Assembly: GCF_030410135.1 (NCBI RefSeq)
Contig: NZ_JAUGQQ010000001.1
Coordinates: 372,001 to 436,000, forward strand
Length of the DNA stretch: 64,000 bases
From: Aequorivita aurantiaca
GTDB taxonomy: Bacteria; Bacteroidota; Bacteroidia; Flavobacteriales; Flavobacteriaceae
Reading direction: 5' to 3'
In this document: piece by piece, positions 34,904 through 44,203 of the stretch
Layout of the letters: each line of letters starts with the position of its first letter
How positions within the stretch are numbered: the first letter of the stretch is position 1
Made by a program: the position numbers and the translations under genes
The notes under the pieces: generated by a model
Databases searched by the model: none
Told to the model about the DNA's origin: nothing
The model's input: the letters and a program-made list of their open reading frames with translations, nothing else

Positions 34904-37447
34904 TTGAAAGGCATATATAAAATTACCCTATTCACACTCGCTGTTGTTTTTTTGGCAGCCTGTTCCCGCAAAAAAAATACCTTTTTAAACAGAAATGTCC
35001 ACGCCGTAACAACGGAATTTAATACCCTTTACAACGGCGATTTGGCCTTTGAGGATGGCAAGGAACAATTGGCTTATGGCTTTCGCGATAATTTCTGGGA
35101 AATTCTTCCGGTAGAGCGTATCAATATTGAGGAAGCTGATGCAAAAGCTCCCAACAACTCCAAAAATGCCGATTTTAATCGTGCTGAGGAAAAGGCCGCA
35201 AAGGCCATACAAAAACATAGCATGTATATCGACGGAAAGGAATATAATCCGCAGATTGACGAGGCGTATATGCTTTTGGGAAAGGCGCGATATTATGACG
35301 GTCGTTTTATTCCCGCGATGGATGCTTTCAATTTTATTCTGGACCGATATCCCACAAGTAACAACATCAATGTAGCAAAGGTTTGGAAGGCAAAAACAAA
35401 TATTCGTTTAAAGAATGAGGAATTTGCCATTGAAAATCTTAAGAAAATGTTTGAGACCGCAGAATTAACTGAAGAAGAACTAGCCGATGGCTCAGCAATG
35501 ATGGCGCAAGCATTTATCAATCTGGATTCGCTGCCCCCTGCTCTCGATTATATTAAAATTGCCGAAGAAAATGTAAAGGATAAAGAACTTAAAGGAAGAT
35601 ACACCTTTATAAAAGGCCAACTTTACAATCGCCTGGGCGAGAGAGACAGTGCCAACATTGCCTTTGATGAGGTTATAGCTATGAACCGCAAAACTTCGCG
35701 TACGTATTTGATTAGCGCATATTTGGAGAAGGGAAAAAATTTCGATTATGATAAGGGAGACCGTACTGCCTTTCTGGAATTGTTGCAGGATCTTGAAGCA
35801 AACCGTGAGAACCGTCCATTTTTGGACAGAATCTATAATCAATTTGGAGATTACTATCTGAATAGCGACAGTACCGAAACAGCGATTAAATATTATAACA
35901 AATCAATTAAAGCCTTTAAACAGGATAGAGTCCTTCAATCCGTGAATTACCAAACGTTGGCGGAAATAACTTTCAACAATGCCGAATATAAAAATGCCGG
36001 AGCGTATTATGACAGTACCTTAACCTTTTTAGAGGATAACAGCCGTCAATGGCGACGGATAACCAAAAAACGTGAAAATCTGGACGATGTTATAAAATAT
36101 GAGGACATAGCAGCCACCAACGATAGCATTCTTAGAATAGCAAATATGACGGAGGCTGAGCAGTTGGCTTTTTTTACCAATTACACTTCAAGACTGAAAG
36201 AACAGGCCGTAAAGGATTCTTTGGAAGCCATTAAAGTGGAGCAAAAAATTGCCAACAAGGAATTTTATGAAAAAAGCACCGCTTCCGGCCCTAACAAAGG
36301 AAACAGCACTTTCTATTTTTACAATTCCTCCACGGTGGCCTACGGAAAAGGGGAATTCAGAAAAGTTTGGGGAGACCGAAAACTAGAGGATAATTGGAGA
36401 CTTTCGAACAAACAAACCTCCTTAATAAATTCTGATGAACAAGCGGTGGCAATAACCCCAATAGCCACAAACGAGTTGTTCAAGCCGGAAACTTATATTG
36501 CGCGTATCCCGACGGACGAAAAGGTTATTGACAGTTTAGCCAAGGACAGAAATTTTGCGTATTATCAACTGGGATTGATTTACAAAGAAAAATTTAAAGA
36601 ATATAATCTTGCTGCCAACAGGCTGGAAACATTGCTAACATACAATCCGGAAGAACGTTTGATTGTTCCCGCGAAATACAATTTGGTTAAGATTTATGAA
36701 GTTTTGGAAAATCCTTCCGAAGCCACTAAATACAAAAATGATATTTTGAATAATCATGGGGACACGCGTTACGCTGAAATTCTGCGCAATCCGAATTCAC
36801 AATTGCCCACGGATGAGTCGAGTCCCGAATTTAAGTACAAAGAACTCTACAAGGAATTTGAAGCCGCCAAATATGCCGAAGTTATCCAAAAAGCTGAGGA
36901 CTATATGATGGTGTATAATGGTAACGATATTGTGCCCAAATTCGAATTGCTAAAAGCAACCGCTATTGGCCGCCAACAAGGTTTTGAGGCATATAAAAAA
37001 GCATTGAACTTTGTTTCTTTGAATTATCCAAGTACTGAGGAAGGCAAACAGGCACAGTTAATATACAGCAATGTATTGCCTGTGGTTGCAGTGAAGGAAT
37101 TTGTGCCTGATGAAAAGTCCGATAGTTGGAAACTGGTTTATAAATTCACAAAGGAAGAGGACGAAGCAGCTCAAAAATTGAAAGATCTTTTGGACAAGGC
37201 CATAGCGGACTACTATTACACCGATATGCAAACCTCGATAGATTATTATGATCCACAAAACCAATTGGTAATTGTTCATGGTTTAAAAACCAAACTTGGT
37301 GCCCGCGGCTTCGGTGAGGTTTTAAAGGAAAATAAGAAATATCTGATCAAAAATCCATTCTTTGAAATTTCCTCTCCAAATTACAAAATCATCCAAATCC
37401 ATAAAAACCTGGATGAATATTTACAGAAGGAAGTAGTCCAGCAATAG
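34904..37447 (+). CDS. sprE: PorW/SprE-type TPR lipoprotein of gliding motility/type IX secretion
   Basis: An 847-residue lipoprotein. The signal ends in a lipobox FLAAC with Cys20, then NTFLNRNVHAVTTEFNTLYN and the DNFWEILPVERI stretch, which match the start of SprE/PorW proteins. The rest is built of tetratricopeptide-like helical repeats (for example YMLLGKARYYDGRFIPAMDAF and AYYQLGLIYKEKFKEYNLAA-type segments). SprE/PorW is needed for type IX secretion and gliding in Flavobacterium and Porphyromonas and links the trans-envelope core. The start is TTG at 34904; no ATG fits. No other gliding genes are in view. Confidence 0.9.
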   Translation: MKGIYKITLFTLAVVFLAACSRKKNTFLNRNVHAVTTEFNTLYNGDLAFEDGKEQLAYGFRDNFWEILPVERINIEEADAKAPNNSKNADFNRAEEKAAKAIQKHSMYIDGKEYNPQIDEAYMLLGKARYYDGRFIPAMDAFNFILDRYPTSNNINVAKVWKAKTNIRLKNEEFAIENLKKMFETAELTEEELADGSAMMAQAFINLDSLPPALDYIKIAEENVKDKELKGRYTFIKGQLYNRLGERDSANIAFDEVIAMNRKTSRTYLISAYLEKGKNFDYDKGDRTAFLELLQDLEANRENRPFLDRIYNQFGDYYLNSDSTETAIKYYNKSIKAFKQDRVLQSVNYQTLAEITFNNAEYKNAGAYYDSTLTFLEDNSRQWRRITKKRENLDDVIKYEDIAATNDSILRIANMTEAEQLAFFTNYTSRLKEQAVKDSLEAIKVEQKIANKEFYEKSTASGPNKGNSTFYFYNSSTVAYGKGEFRKVWGDRKLEDNWRLSNKQTSLINSDEQAVAITPIATNELFKPETYIARIPTDEKVIDSLAKDRNFAYYQLGLIYKEKFKEYNLAANRLETLLTYNPEERLIVPAKYNLVKIYEVLENPSEATKYKNDILNNHGDTRYAEILRNPNSQLPTDESSPEFKYKELYKEFEAAKYAEVIQKAEDYMMVYNGNDIVPKFELLKATAIGRQQGFEAYKKALNFVSLNYPSTEEGKQAQLIYSNVLPVVAVKEFVPDEKSDSWKLVYKFTKEEDEAAQKLKDLLDKAIADYYYTDMQTSIDYYDPQNQLVIVHGLKTKLGARGFGEVLKENKKYLIKNPFFEISSPNYKIIQIHKNLDEYLQKEVVQQ

Positions 37448-37496
37448 TCCCATCAACAAAACGAATAACAGAATAGTAACCTTAAACCCCACTGCT

Positions 37497-37970
37497 ATGT
37501 TTTCAGAAAAAAAGGAAAAGAAAATAACCGCCGAGCCAGGATCTGCCCAAAATCGAATTAACGAAGGCACAAATTTAAAGGGAGACATTACCTCCACAGG
37601 CTTTTTCAGAATAGATGGCACTGTTGAAGGCAATGTAAAAACTCCATCAAAAGTAGTTTTGGGAAAAACCGGGGTTATTATTGGTACACTTTCCTGTGAA
37701 AACGCGGATATTGAAGGAAGGTTTGAAGGCAATCTTCAAGTTTCTGGCACATTATCCCTTAAATCCACAGCCGTGATAGATGGTGATGTAATTGTCGGTA
37801 AACTAGCTGTGGAAACAGGTGCCACGATGAATGCCTCCTGCGTGATGCACAGTGGTACCTTCAAAAGCAATTCCGAAAAGGATCAAACCCACCTGGACAA
37901 CACAAAACCTCATCCTTATGACCGTCAGCAGCGAGTTAAAAAAATAACCAGCCAACCCGAAACCGAATAA
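37497..37970 (+). CDS. Bactofilin-family polymer-forming protein
   Basis: A 157-residue cytoskeletal protein. The central beta-helix is visible as short repeats with hydrophobic and glycine positions: NEGTNLKGDITSTGFFRIDG, GNVKTPSKVVLGKTGVIIGT, ENADIEGRFEGNLQVSGTL, STAVIDGDVIVGKLAVETGA. Tails are charged and disordered, as usual. Bactofilins form filaments that scaffold cell-shape or envelope enzymes. It stands 16 bases before atpZ, so it is probably the first gene of the ATP synthase transcript. Confidence 0.93.
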   Translation: MFSEKKEKKITAEPGSAQNRINEGTNLKGDITSTGFFRIDGTVEGNVKTPSKVVLGKTGVIIGTLSCENADIEGRFEGNLQVSGTLSLKSTAVIDGDVIVGKLAVETGATMNASCVMHSGTFKSNSEKDQTHLDNTKPHPYDRQQRVKKITSQPETE

Positions 37971-37986
37971 TCAACGTCTTTCTTTA

Positions 37987-38199
37987 ATGGCTAACAATAA
38001 AAAAAATGGCGGGAACAAATGGGTAGCGCTTTCAGGCATTGGAATACAAATGGGGCTTACCATTTTTCTGGGGAATTTGCTCGGCAAATGGCTGGACGCA
38101 ACTTTCGATAAAAATTTCTTAGAACCCACTATAACCATTCTCGCTATTTTCATTTCAATTTTCAGTGTTATTAAGGGAGTAAACAATATCAATAAGTAA
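37987..38199 (+). CDS. atpZ: AtpZ/AtpI-family small membrane protein
   Basis: A 70-residue protein with two membrane helices (SGIGIQMGLTIFLGNLLGKWL and ITILAIFISIFSVIKGV) and the conserved GxxxGxWLD turn between them. Family members are accessory proteins of F-type ATP synthase, implicated in c-ring assembly or magnesium supply. It precedes the F0 genes here, as in many bacteria. Confidence 0.85.
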   Translation: MANNKKNGGNKWVALSGIGIQMGLTIFLGNLLGKWLDATFDKNFLEPTITILAIFISIFSVIKGVNNINK

Positions 38200-38200
38200 A

Positions 38201-38596
38201 ATGCTTGCAAAAAAGGTTCTTCACTACACATTACTCAGCCTCCTAGTTCTAATAGTTGGATATTCCTTCCATTTTTTTATCCTCAATTATTTTGAAGTAA
38301 TACACCCTTTTCAAATTTGGAAAATTTATATATTTCAATTTTTTGCAACGTTGATACTTTGTATTTCATTTGAAATAATTGCGAGAACCTCTGAAAAATA
38401 TCGTGAACAGTTGGGTTTTCTTTACCTGGGCGCCATGGTTTTAAAAATCGCAGTTTTTTGCCTGTTTTTCAGCGACATACTTTTTTCTTCTCACGAACTC
38501 TCTAAAGTGGACAGTTTTTCTTTATTGGTTCCTATCTTCCTTTTCTTGTTTTTAGAGGTTATAATAATTGTAAGAATCCTAAATAATAAGCTTTAA
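38201..38596 (+). CDS. Four-helix membrane protein of the ATP synthase operon (DUF6168-like)
   Basis: A 131-residue membrane protein with four hydrophobic helices (starting near residues 9, 44, 75 and 103). It begins one base after atpZ and precedes atpB by 91 bases. The position and topology match the AtpI-like subunit slot, but the sequence does not resemble AtpI and is closer to the flavobacterial DUF6168 group as I recall it. Role in ATP synthase assembly is an inference from position. Confidence 0.65.
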   Translation: MLAKKVLHYTLLSLLVLIVGYSFHFFILNYFEVIHPFQIWKIYIFQFFATLILCISFEIIARTSEKYREQLGFLYLGAMVLKIAVFCLFFSDILFSSHELSKVDSFSLLVPIFLFLFLEVIIIVRILNNKL

Positions 38597-38640
38597 AATA
38601 TAAAAATCATTTTATAACAGGTTTTTATTGAGAAATTCCC

Positions 38641-38648
38641 TATTTTTG
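38641..38648 (+). promoter_or_regulatory. Bacteroidota -7 box upstream of atpB
   Basis: TATTTTTG matches TAnnTTTG, 39 bases before atpB. A TTG at 38628-38630 is too close to be a normal -33 element. It may let the F0/F1 genes be transcribed apart from the bactofilin part. Confidence 0.45.
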
Positions 38649-38687
38649 CGCCCGAATTAGAGAGGCGTTATTTTTTCAAGAAAAGCA

Positions 38688-39875
38688 ATGGAAAGAGCAT
38701 TATATTCAATTAAATTTTTTGGGTTATTATTTAGTTTGCTATTTACAATCAGCAGTGTTGCCAATGAGGTCAATGGCAACGAAGCTCAAAACGATGAGCG
38801 CATTAACACTGAGGGTGAAATAAGGGATTACATACAGCACCATATTAAAGATGCACATGATTTCCATTTGGTTTCCTATACAAATGATGCAGGTGAACGT
38901 GTTCACGTAGGCTTTCCGCTTCCGGTAATTTTGGTTGGGGAAAATGGCATCACAACTTTTATGTCTTCCGAATTCCATCACGACACAAACGGTGAAGTTG
39001 TGGTAGAGAAAAATGGCAGCCGTTTTGTGAACTTCCATGGTAAAATATATGAGTTGGAAAATGGCGCCGCATCAATGATTTTTGACGCCGAGCACCATCC
39101 AACAAATGCCTCGCGACCTTTGGATCTATCAATAACAAAAAGTGTTTTCGGAATTTTAGTAATAGGTTTGTTAATGTTATGGTGGTTTTCCTCATTGGCA
39201 AGACAGTATAAAAATAGACGTATTCCAAAAGGTTTCGGTCGTGTTTTGGAACCTTTGGTAATCTACGTTCGAGACGAAATAGCAAAACCAAACATTGGCG
39301 AAAAAAAGTACAGAAAGTTCACGGGCTATCTAATGACTGTGTTCTTCTTTATTTGGATATTGAACCTTTTGGGTTTAACACCCCTAGGTTTTAACGTTAC
39401 AGGTCAAATTGCAGTAACTGCCGCATTGGCCATTTTCACCCTAATAATATATACGGCAAGTGGAAATAGGGATTATTGGATGCACATGCTTTGGATGCCT
39501 GGCGTGCCCATTTTAATTCGTCCCGTTTTGGCCGTAATAGAATTGGTGGGAGCCTTTATCATCAAACCATTTTCGCTGCTTGTTCGTTTGTTCGCAAACA
39601 TTTCCGCAGGACATATTATTGTAATGAGCCTTGTGGCCATTATGATAACCTTAAAAGCCGAAATCACCCCGGTAGGATCAACCGCTCTTTCGTTTGTATT
39701 GGCGCTGTTTATATCGGTAATTGAAATTTTAGTTGCGTTCTTACAGGCGTATATTTTTACAATGCTTTCGGCCTTATTTATCGGTATGGCAGTAGCGGAA
39801 CACGATCATGAACACGATTCTGACGGCACGCCTGAGCACACAGATGCCGAGGATGTTCGTGCCGATTTTATATAG
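38688..39875 (+). CDS. atpB: ATP synthase F0 subunit a
   Basis: Proton-channel stator subunit. At 395 residues it is much longer than the 270-residue E. coli form: a signal-like N terminus (FFGLLFSLLFTISSVANE) and about 140 extracytoplasmic residues precede the channel part, a layout usual in Bacteroidota. The essential Arg is Arg300 in SLLVRLFANISAGH. The C terminus is rich in His and acidic residues (AEHDHEHDSDGTPEHTDAED), which might bind metal. It opens the F0F1 gene row. Confidence 0.95.
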   Translation: MERALYSIKFFGLLFSLLFTISSVANEVNGNEAQNDERINTEGEIRDYIQHHIKDAHDFHLVSYTNDAGERVHVGFPLPVILVGENGITTFMSSEFHHDTNGEVVVEKNGSRFVNFHGKIYELENGAASMIFDAEHHPTNASRPLDLSITKSVFGILVIGLLMLWWFSSLARQYKNRRIPKGFGRVLEPLVIYVRDEIAKPNIGEKKYRKFTGYLMTVFFFIWILNLLGLTPLGFNVTGQIAVTAALAIFTLIIYTASGNRDYWMHMLWMPGVPILIRPVLAVIELVGAFIIKPFSLLVRLFANISAGHIIVMSLVAIMITLKAEITPVGSTALSFVLALFISVIEILVAFLQAYIFTMLSALFIGMAVAEHDHEHDSDGTPEHTDAEDVRADFI

Positions 39876-39917
39876 TAGTTTAATTTTTTTGTTTAATTAA
39901 TATTTATACATTTTTTT

Positions 39918-40118
39918 ATGGAAGCAATGGTTCCAAATTTAGTAGGTGCAGGTCTAATCGTTATTGGAGCTGGTATTGGTTTAGGTAAAATTGGTGGTAG
40001 CGCAATGGAAGCTATTGCTCGTCAGCCAGAAGCAACCGGTAAAATCCAAACAGCAATGATTATTATTGCTGCCCTTTTAGAAGGTCTGGCATTTGGTGCA
40101 CTTTTCTTAGGAAAGTAA
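39918..40118 (+). CDS. atpE: ATP synthase F0 subunit c
   Basis: Ring subunit of 66 residues with two helices joined by the polar loop ARQPEATGKIQ. The ion-carrying acidic residue is Glu55 in ALLEGLAFGAL. The extra polar ligands of sodium-dependent c subunits (Gln in helix 1, Ser after the Glu) are absent, so proton specificity is expected. A hairpin with T run follows before atpF. Confidence 0.95.
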   Translation: MEAMVPNLVGAGLIVIGAGIGLGKIGGSAMEAIARQPEATGKIQTAMIIIAALLEGLAFGALFLGK

Positions 40119-40133
40119 TCCAACCAAAACCTA

Positions 40134-40176
40134 ATTCACTTTCCTGTAACGGTTGGTTGCAGGAAGTGGATTTTTT
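40134..40176 (+). terminator. Hairpin with T run between atpE and atpF
   Basis: ATTCACTTTCCTG pairs with CAGGAAGTGGAT (one bulge, one wobble) around a 13-base loop, followed by TTTTTT at 40171-40176. In the middle of the operon it may act as a partial terminator or protect the 3' end of atpE mRNA, which would raise c-subunit output. Confidence 0.65.
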
Positions 40177-40225
40177 AAGACAATAAATAACAATCTTATT
40201 TTCCCTTTGGGTAATATTCATAGAT

Positions 40226-40726
40226 ATGGATCAATTATTAAATGATTTTTCTCCCGGACTGTTTATAATGCAAACGGTCATTTTATTAGTGCTTATTTTC
40301 TTAATGGTGAAATTTGCTTGGAAACCGATCCTGAATTCCTTAAACGAAAGAGAAGAAGGAATCCAAGGTGCATTGGATGCCGCTGAAAAAGCCAAGCTCG
40401 AAATGCAGAATCTTCAGGCAGACAATGAAAAACTGTTGCAGGAAGCCCGTTCGGAGCGTGAGGCAATGCTAAAGGATGCTCGCGAAATCAAAACAAAAAT
40501 GATCGCGGACGCCAAAGAAGAAGCAAAGTCAGAAGCTGATAAAATGATAGTTCAAGCGCAAACTGCTATTGAAAGCGAAAAGAAAGCTGCAATTGCAGAA
40601 ATGAAGCAAACAGTAGCAAGCCTTTCCCTTGAAATTGCCGAAAAAGTAGTAAAACACGAACTTTCCGACAAAGACAAGCAATTGGAATTGGTTGACCAAA
40701 TGTTGGGCGACGCCAAATTAAACTAA
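40226..40726 (+). CDS. atpF: ATP synthase F0 subunit b
   Basis: Peripheral stalk subunit of 166 residues: one N-terminal helix in the membrane (GLFIMQTVILLVLIFLMVKF) and then a long charged coiled coil rich in Glu, Lys and Ala. WKPILNSLNEREEGIQGAL right after the membrane helix is characteristic. It dimerises and holds the F1 delta subunit, encoded seven bases downstream. Confidence 0.95.
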   Translation: MDQLLNDFSPGLFIMQTVILLVLIFLMVKFAWKPILNSLNEREEGIQGALDAAEKAKLEMQNLQADNEKLLQEARSEREAMLKDAREIKTKMIADAKEEAKSEADKMIVQAQTAIESEKKAAIAEMKQTVASLSLEIAEKVVKHELSDKDKQLELVDQMLGDAKLN

Positions 40727-40733
40727 TACCTCA

Positions 40734-41270
40734 ATGAGCAGAGCAGCGATACGTTACGCAAAGGCAATTTTGCAGAAAGCAAACGAGAACAATACGGAAG
40801 CGGTTGTTTTTGGCGAGATGCAATCTGTGCACAGCACCATTGAAAACAGCCGCGAATTACAAACCGTGCTTCAGAGTCCGGTTATAAAGGCAAATGATAA
40901 AAAGAACGCGTTGTTGAAAATTTTCAGCGGCCAGTCAGAAGCTACCCATTCACTTATTAAAATACTGGTGGATAACAAACGTATTTCCTTATTGGGAAAT
41001 GTGGCCAAAAGCTACGTGGATTTATATAATGACCAACAAGGTGTAAAAGTAGCAACCGTTACCACTGCCGTCCCACTTTCTTCAGAATTGGAAGAAAAAG
41101 TAATGGCCAAAGTGAAGGAATTGACCGGAAGCGAAAAAGTAACGCTAAAAAATGATATCAACCCAGCAATTATTGGAGGTTTTATCCTCCGCGTGGGCGA
41201 TATCCAATACAACGCGAGCATCGCAAACCAATTAGGAAATTTAAAAAGAGAATTTAGTAAATCAATATAA
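40734..41270 (+). CDS. atpH: ATP synthase F1 subunit delta
   Basis: Stator connector of 178 residues. AAIRYAKAILQKANENN at the N terminus forms the six-helix domain that binds subunit alpha, and the C-terminal domain carries INPAIIGGFILRVGDIQYNAS, the family signature. Placed between atpF and atpA as usual. Confidence 0.95.
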   Translation: MSRAAIRYAKAILQKANENNTEAVVFGEMQSVHSTIENSRELQTVLQSPVIKANDKKNALLKIFSGQSEATHSLIKILVDNKRISLLGNVAKSYVDLYNDQQGVKVATVTTAVPLSSELEEKVMAKVKELTGSEKVTLKNDINPAIIGGFILRVGDIQYNASIANQLGNLKREFSKSI

Positions 41271-41324
41271 TTTTTGTGTCACCCTAAGCGCAGTCAAAGG
41301 GTAAAATCATAAATAGAAATAAAA

Positions 41325-42905
41325 ATGGCAGAAGTAAAACCAGCTGAAGTATCAGCAATATTGAAGCAACAACTCACAGGCTTTGAAGCTAGCGCTTCCC
41401 TGGATGAAGTAGGAACTGTGTTGACCGTGGGTGACGGTATTGTGCGTGCATACGGACTTTCAAACGCACAATATGGCGAATTGGTAGCCTTTGAAAGCGG
41501 CCTTGAAGGTATTGTATTGAACCTTGAAGAAGACAACGTAGGTATCGTACTTTTGGGTCCTTCAAAAGAAATTAAGGAAGGTTCAACCGTAAAACGTACC
41601 CAACGAATCGCCTCTCTTCAAGTAGGTGAAGGCATCGTTGGCCGTGTGGTAAACACATTGGGTCAGCCTATCGACGGTAAAGGTCCAATCACTGGTGAAA
41701 CTTACGAAATGCCTTTGGAACGTAAAGCTCCTGGTGTAATTTACCGTCAGCCGGTAACTGAGCCACTTCAAACAGGTATTAAGTCAATCGATGCAATGAT
41801 TCCCGTGGGCCGTGGCCAGCGTGAACTTGTAATTGGTGACCGCCAAACAGGTAAATCTACCGTTTGTATCGATACCATTTTGAACCAAAAAGAATTTTAT
41901 GACGCAGGCCAACCGGTGTATTGTATATATGTTGCGGTAGGTCAAAAAGCATCCACCGTTGCGAACATTGCCCAAGTTCTTGAGGACAAAGGTGCAATGG
42001 CCTACACTACAATTGTTGCTGCAAACGCTTCAGATCCGGCGCCTATGCAGGTTTATGCTCCCTTCGCAGGAGCTGCAATTGGGGAATATTTCCGTGATAC
42101 AGGCCGACCAGCTTTAATTATTTATGATGATCTTTCAAAACAAGCGGTTGCATACCGGGAGGTTTCCCTTTTGCTTCGTCGTCCACCGGGACGTGAGGCT
42201 TATCCTGGAGACGTTTTCTTCCTTCACTCCCGTTTGTTGGAGCGTGCAGCTAAGGTTATTGCAGATGATGATATCGCAAAGGAAATGAACGACCTTCCGG
42301 AATCATTGAAGGGAATCGTAAAGGGTGGAGGTTCTTTAACTGCACTTCCTATTATTGAAACACAGGCAGGCGACGTTTCGGCGTATATCCCAACCAATGT
42401 AATTTCGATTACCGATGGGCAGATTTTCCTTGACGGAGATTTGTTCAACGCGGGGGTTCGTCCAGCTATTAACGTAGGTATTTCGGTATCGCGTGTGGGT
42501 GGTAACGCACAGATTAAGTCGATGAAAAAGGTGGCAGGTACCTTGAAACTGGATCAAGCAGCTTTCCGTGAATTGGAAGCGTTTGCGAAATTCGGTTCAG
42601 ATTTGGATGCCGCAACTCTTAACGTAATTGAAAAAGGAAAACGAAACGTTGAAATTCTTAAACAAGCACAAAACGATCCATACACAGTTGAAGATCAAAT
42701 TGCGGTTATTTATGCGGGTTCAAAAAACTTAATGCGTAACGTTCCTGTTGATAAGATTAAAGAATTTGAAAGAGATTATCTTGAAATGTTGAACGTAAAG
42801 CACAGAGACACGCTTAATGATCTAAAAGCAGGTAAACTGACTGATGAAGCGATTGACGTAATGGCATCTGTTGCTGCAGATCTTTCGGCGAAATATAAAA
42901 AGTAG
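41325..42905 (+). CDS. atpA: ATP synthase F1 subunit alpha
   Basis: Regulatory nucleotide-binding subunit of the alpha3beta3 head, 526 residues. The P-loop GDRQTGKST is at residues 171-179; [17 protein letters not shown] and the signature [14 protein letters not shown] follow. The beta and epsilon genes (atpD, atpC) are not in the window, consistent with their separate location in Bacteroidota. A repeat-bounded foreign gene is inserted 10 bases after the stop. Confidence 0.98.
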   Translation: MAEVKPAEVSAILKQQLTGFEASASLDEVGTVLTVGDGIVRAYGLSNAQYGELVAFESGLEGIVLNLEEDNVGIVLLGPSKEIKEGSTVKRTQRIASLQVGEGIVGRVVNTLGQPIDGKGPITGETYEMPLERKAPGVIYRQPVTEPLQTGIKSIDAMIPVGRGQRELVIGDRQTGKSTVCIDTILNQKEFYDAGQPVYCIYVAVGQKASTVANIAQVLEDKGAMAYTTIVAANASDPAPMQVYAPFAGAAIGEYFRDTGRPALIIYDDLSKQAVAYREVSLLLRRPPGREAYPGDVFFLHSRLLERAAKVIADDDIAKEMNDLPESLKGIVKGGGSLTALPIIETQAGDVSAYIPTNVISITDGQIFLDGDLFNAGVRPAINVGISVSRVGGNAQIKSMKKVAGTLKLDQAAFRELEAFAKFGSDLDAATLNVIEKGKRNVEILKQAQNDPYTVEDQIAVIYAGSKNLMRNVPVDKIKEFERDYLEMLNVKHRDTLNDLKAGKLTDEAIDVMASVAADLSAKYKK

Positions 42906-42910
42906 TTAGG

Positions 42911-42940
42911 AATTCAGAGTTCAGAGTTATGAGTTATGAG
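42911..42940 (+). repeat. Left heptamer repeat bounding the four-helix-bundle gene
   Basis: Contains GAGTTATGAGTTATGAG at 42924-42940, whose complement lies at 43268-43284. The start codon of the enclosed gene (42936) is inside the repeat. Confidence 0.85.
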
Positions 42941-43274
42941 CGATTTGTATAAAAGCCAAATTCGAATTAAAAGTTTTGAGTTTGCTTGTGAAATTGTTCA
43001 GTTCTCCAGAATTCTGAAAGAAAAACGAGAGTTTGAAATTGCTTCCCAATTACTTAGAAGTGGAACAAGTATTGGCGCCAACGTTCGCGAAGCACAACGT
43101 GGAGTTAGCACCAAAGATTTTAAAAATAAATTTGGAATTGCTTTAAAAGAGGCAGACGAAACGGAATATTGGTTAGAGCTTATTGAGGCTACGACTATGG
43201 AAATTCCAAACAATTTGAAAGTAAAATGTGATGAGCTAATACGGATTTTGGTTTCAATAATCAAAAACTCATAA
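42936..43274 (+). CDS. Four-helix bundle protein (23S rRNA intervening-sequence, S23 type)
   Basis: A 112-residue helical protein of the family first found in 23S rRNA intervening sequences. RIKSFEFACEIVQFSRIL, ASQLLRSGTSIGANVREAQR and FGIALKEADETEYWLELIEA are the conserved helices, with the SGTSIGANVxEA signature. It stands between atpA and atpG on the operon strand, bounded by inverted copies of a CTCATAA heptamer that contain its start and stop codons. This fits insertion of a small mobile unit. The biochemical role is unknown; members are pentameric and may bind nucleic acid. Confidence 0.9.
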   Translation: MSDLYKSQIRIKSFEFACEIVQFSRILKEKREFEIASQLLRSGTSIGANVREAQRGVSTKDFKNKFGIALKEADETEYWLELIEATTMEIPNNLKVKCDELIRILVSIIKNS

Positions 43275-43296
43275 CTCATAACTCATAACTCATAAC
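43268..43296 (+). repeat. Right heptamer repeat bounding the four-helix-bundle gene
   Basis: Four tandem copies of CTCATAA (last one CTCATAA followed by C) at 43268-43296, inverse of the left repeat. The stop codon of the enclosed gene is inside; atpG starts eight bases after. Confidence 0.85.
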
Positions 43297-43303
43297 TTGA
43301 GAA

Positions 43304-44179
43304 ATGGCTAACTTAAAAGAAATACGTAACAGAATATCATCCGTAGGTTCTACGATGCAGATTACCAGCGCCATGAAAATGGTTTCTGCCGCAAAGTTGA
43401 AAAAGGCCCAGGATGCCATTACGGCAATGCGTCCCTATTCTGAAAAGCTTACCGAACTTTTGCAAAACCTAAGCGCCACGCTTGATGCCGATACCGGAAG
43501 CAAGTATTCAGACCAGCGCGAGGCGAATAAAATTTTGGTTGTTGCAATTACCAGTAATCGTGGTCTGGCTGGAGCTTTTAATACAAATATTATAAAGGAA
43601 GCGCGTAGTCTTGCAGCAAACACCTACGCCGGAAAGCAGGTGGATTTTATGACACTCGGAAAAAAAGGAAATGATATTCTGAAAAAATCCGGGACTATTC
43701 TAGAAAATAACAACGGCATTTTTGATGATCTTTCCTTTGAAAACACTTCTGAAATCGCTGAAAAGCTGATGAATCTTTTTTCCGAAGGAAAATATGATAG
43801 GATTATTTTAGTGTACAACCATTTCAAAAATGCGGCCATACAACTTGTGATGACCGAGCAGCTTTTGCCAATTATGCCTCCAAAACCAATTGAAGGCCAA
43901 GAAGCAAAAACTACTGAAACCTTCTACATTTTTGAACCTTCAAAAGAAGAAATTGTTGAGGCGCTGATCCCAAAAAGCTTGAAAACACAATTGTTCAAAG
44001 CGCTTCGCGATAGTGTTGCGAGTGAGCACGGAGCACGTATGACGGCGATGCACAAAGCAACCGACAACGCAAAAGAGCTTCGCGATTCATTGAAGCTTCA
44101 ATACAACAAAGCGCGCCAAGCTGCCATTACAAACGAAATTCTCGAGATTGTGGGCGGTGCTGAGGCATTGGCTGGATAA
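43304..44179 (+). CDS. atpG: ATP synthase F1 subunit gamma
   Basis: Central rotor shaft, 291 residues. N-terminal helix EIRNRISSVGSTMQITSAMKMVSAAKL and C-terminal helix with ASEHGARMTAMHKATDNAKEL and TNEILEIVGGAEAL are the two arms of the coiled coil. It is the last gene of the operon, closed by a terminator 25 bases after the stop. Confidence 0.97.
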   Translation: MANLKEIRNRISSVGSTMQITSAMKMVSAAKLKKAQDAITAMRPYSEKLTELLQNLSATLDADTGSKYSDQREANKILVVAITSNRGLAGAFNTNIIKEARSLAANTYAGKQVDFMTLGKKGNDILKKSGTILENNNGIFDDLSFENTSEIAEKLMNLFSEGKYDRIILVYNHFKNAAIQLVMTEQLLPIMPPKPIEGQEAKTTETFYIFEPSKEEIVEALIPKSLKTQLFKALRDSVASEHGARMTAMHKATDNAKELRDSLKLQYNKARQAAITNEILEIVGGAEALAG

Positions 44180-44203
44180 AATTTATTAAACTTTTTTCAA
44201 TGG

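Noticed and set aside
40134-40176. Riboswitch before atpF
   Set aside because: The structure is a single hairpin with a T run; no conserved aptamer-like core is visible.
42936-43274. A 23S rRNA intervening sequence inside an rRNA gene
   Set aside because: The protein is of that family, but the flanks are atpA and atpG; no rRNA sequence is present.
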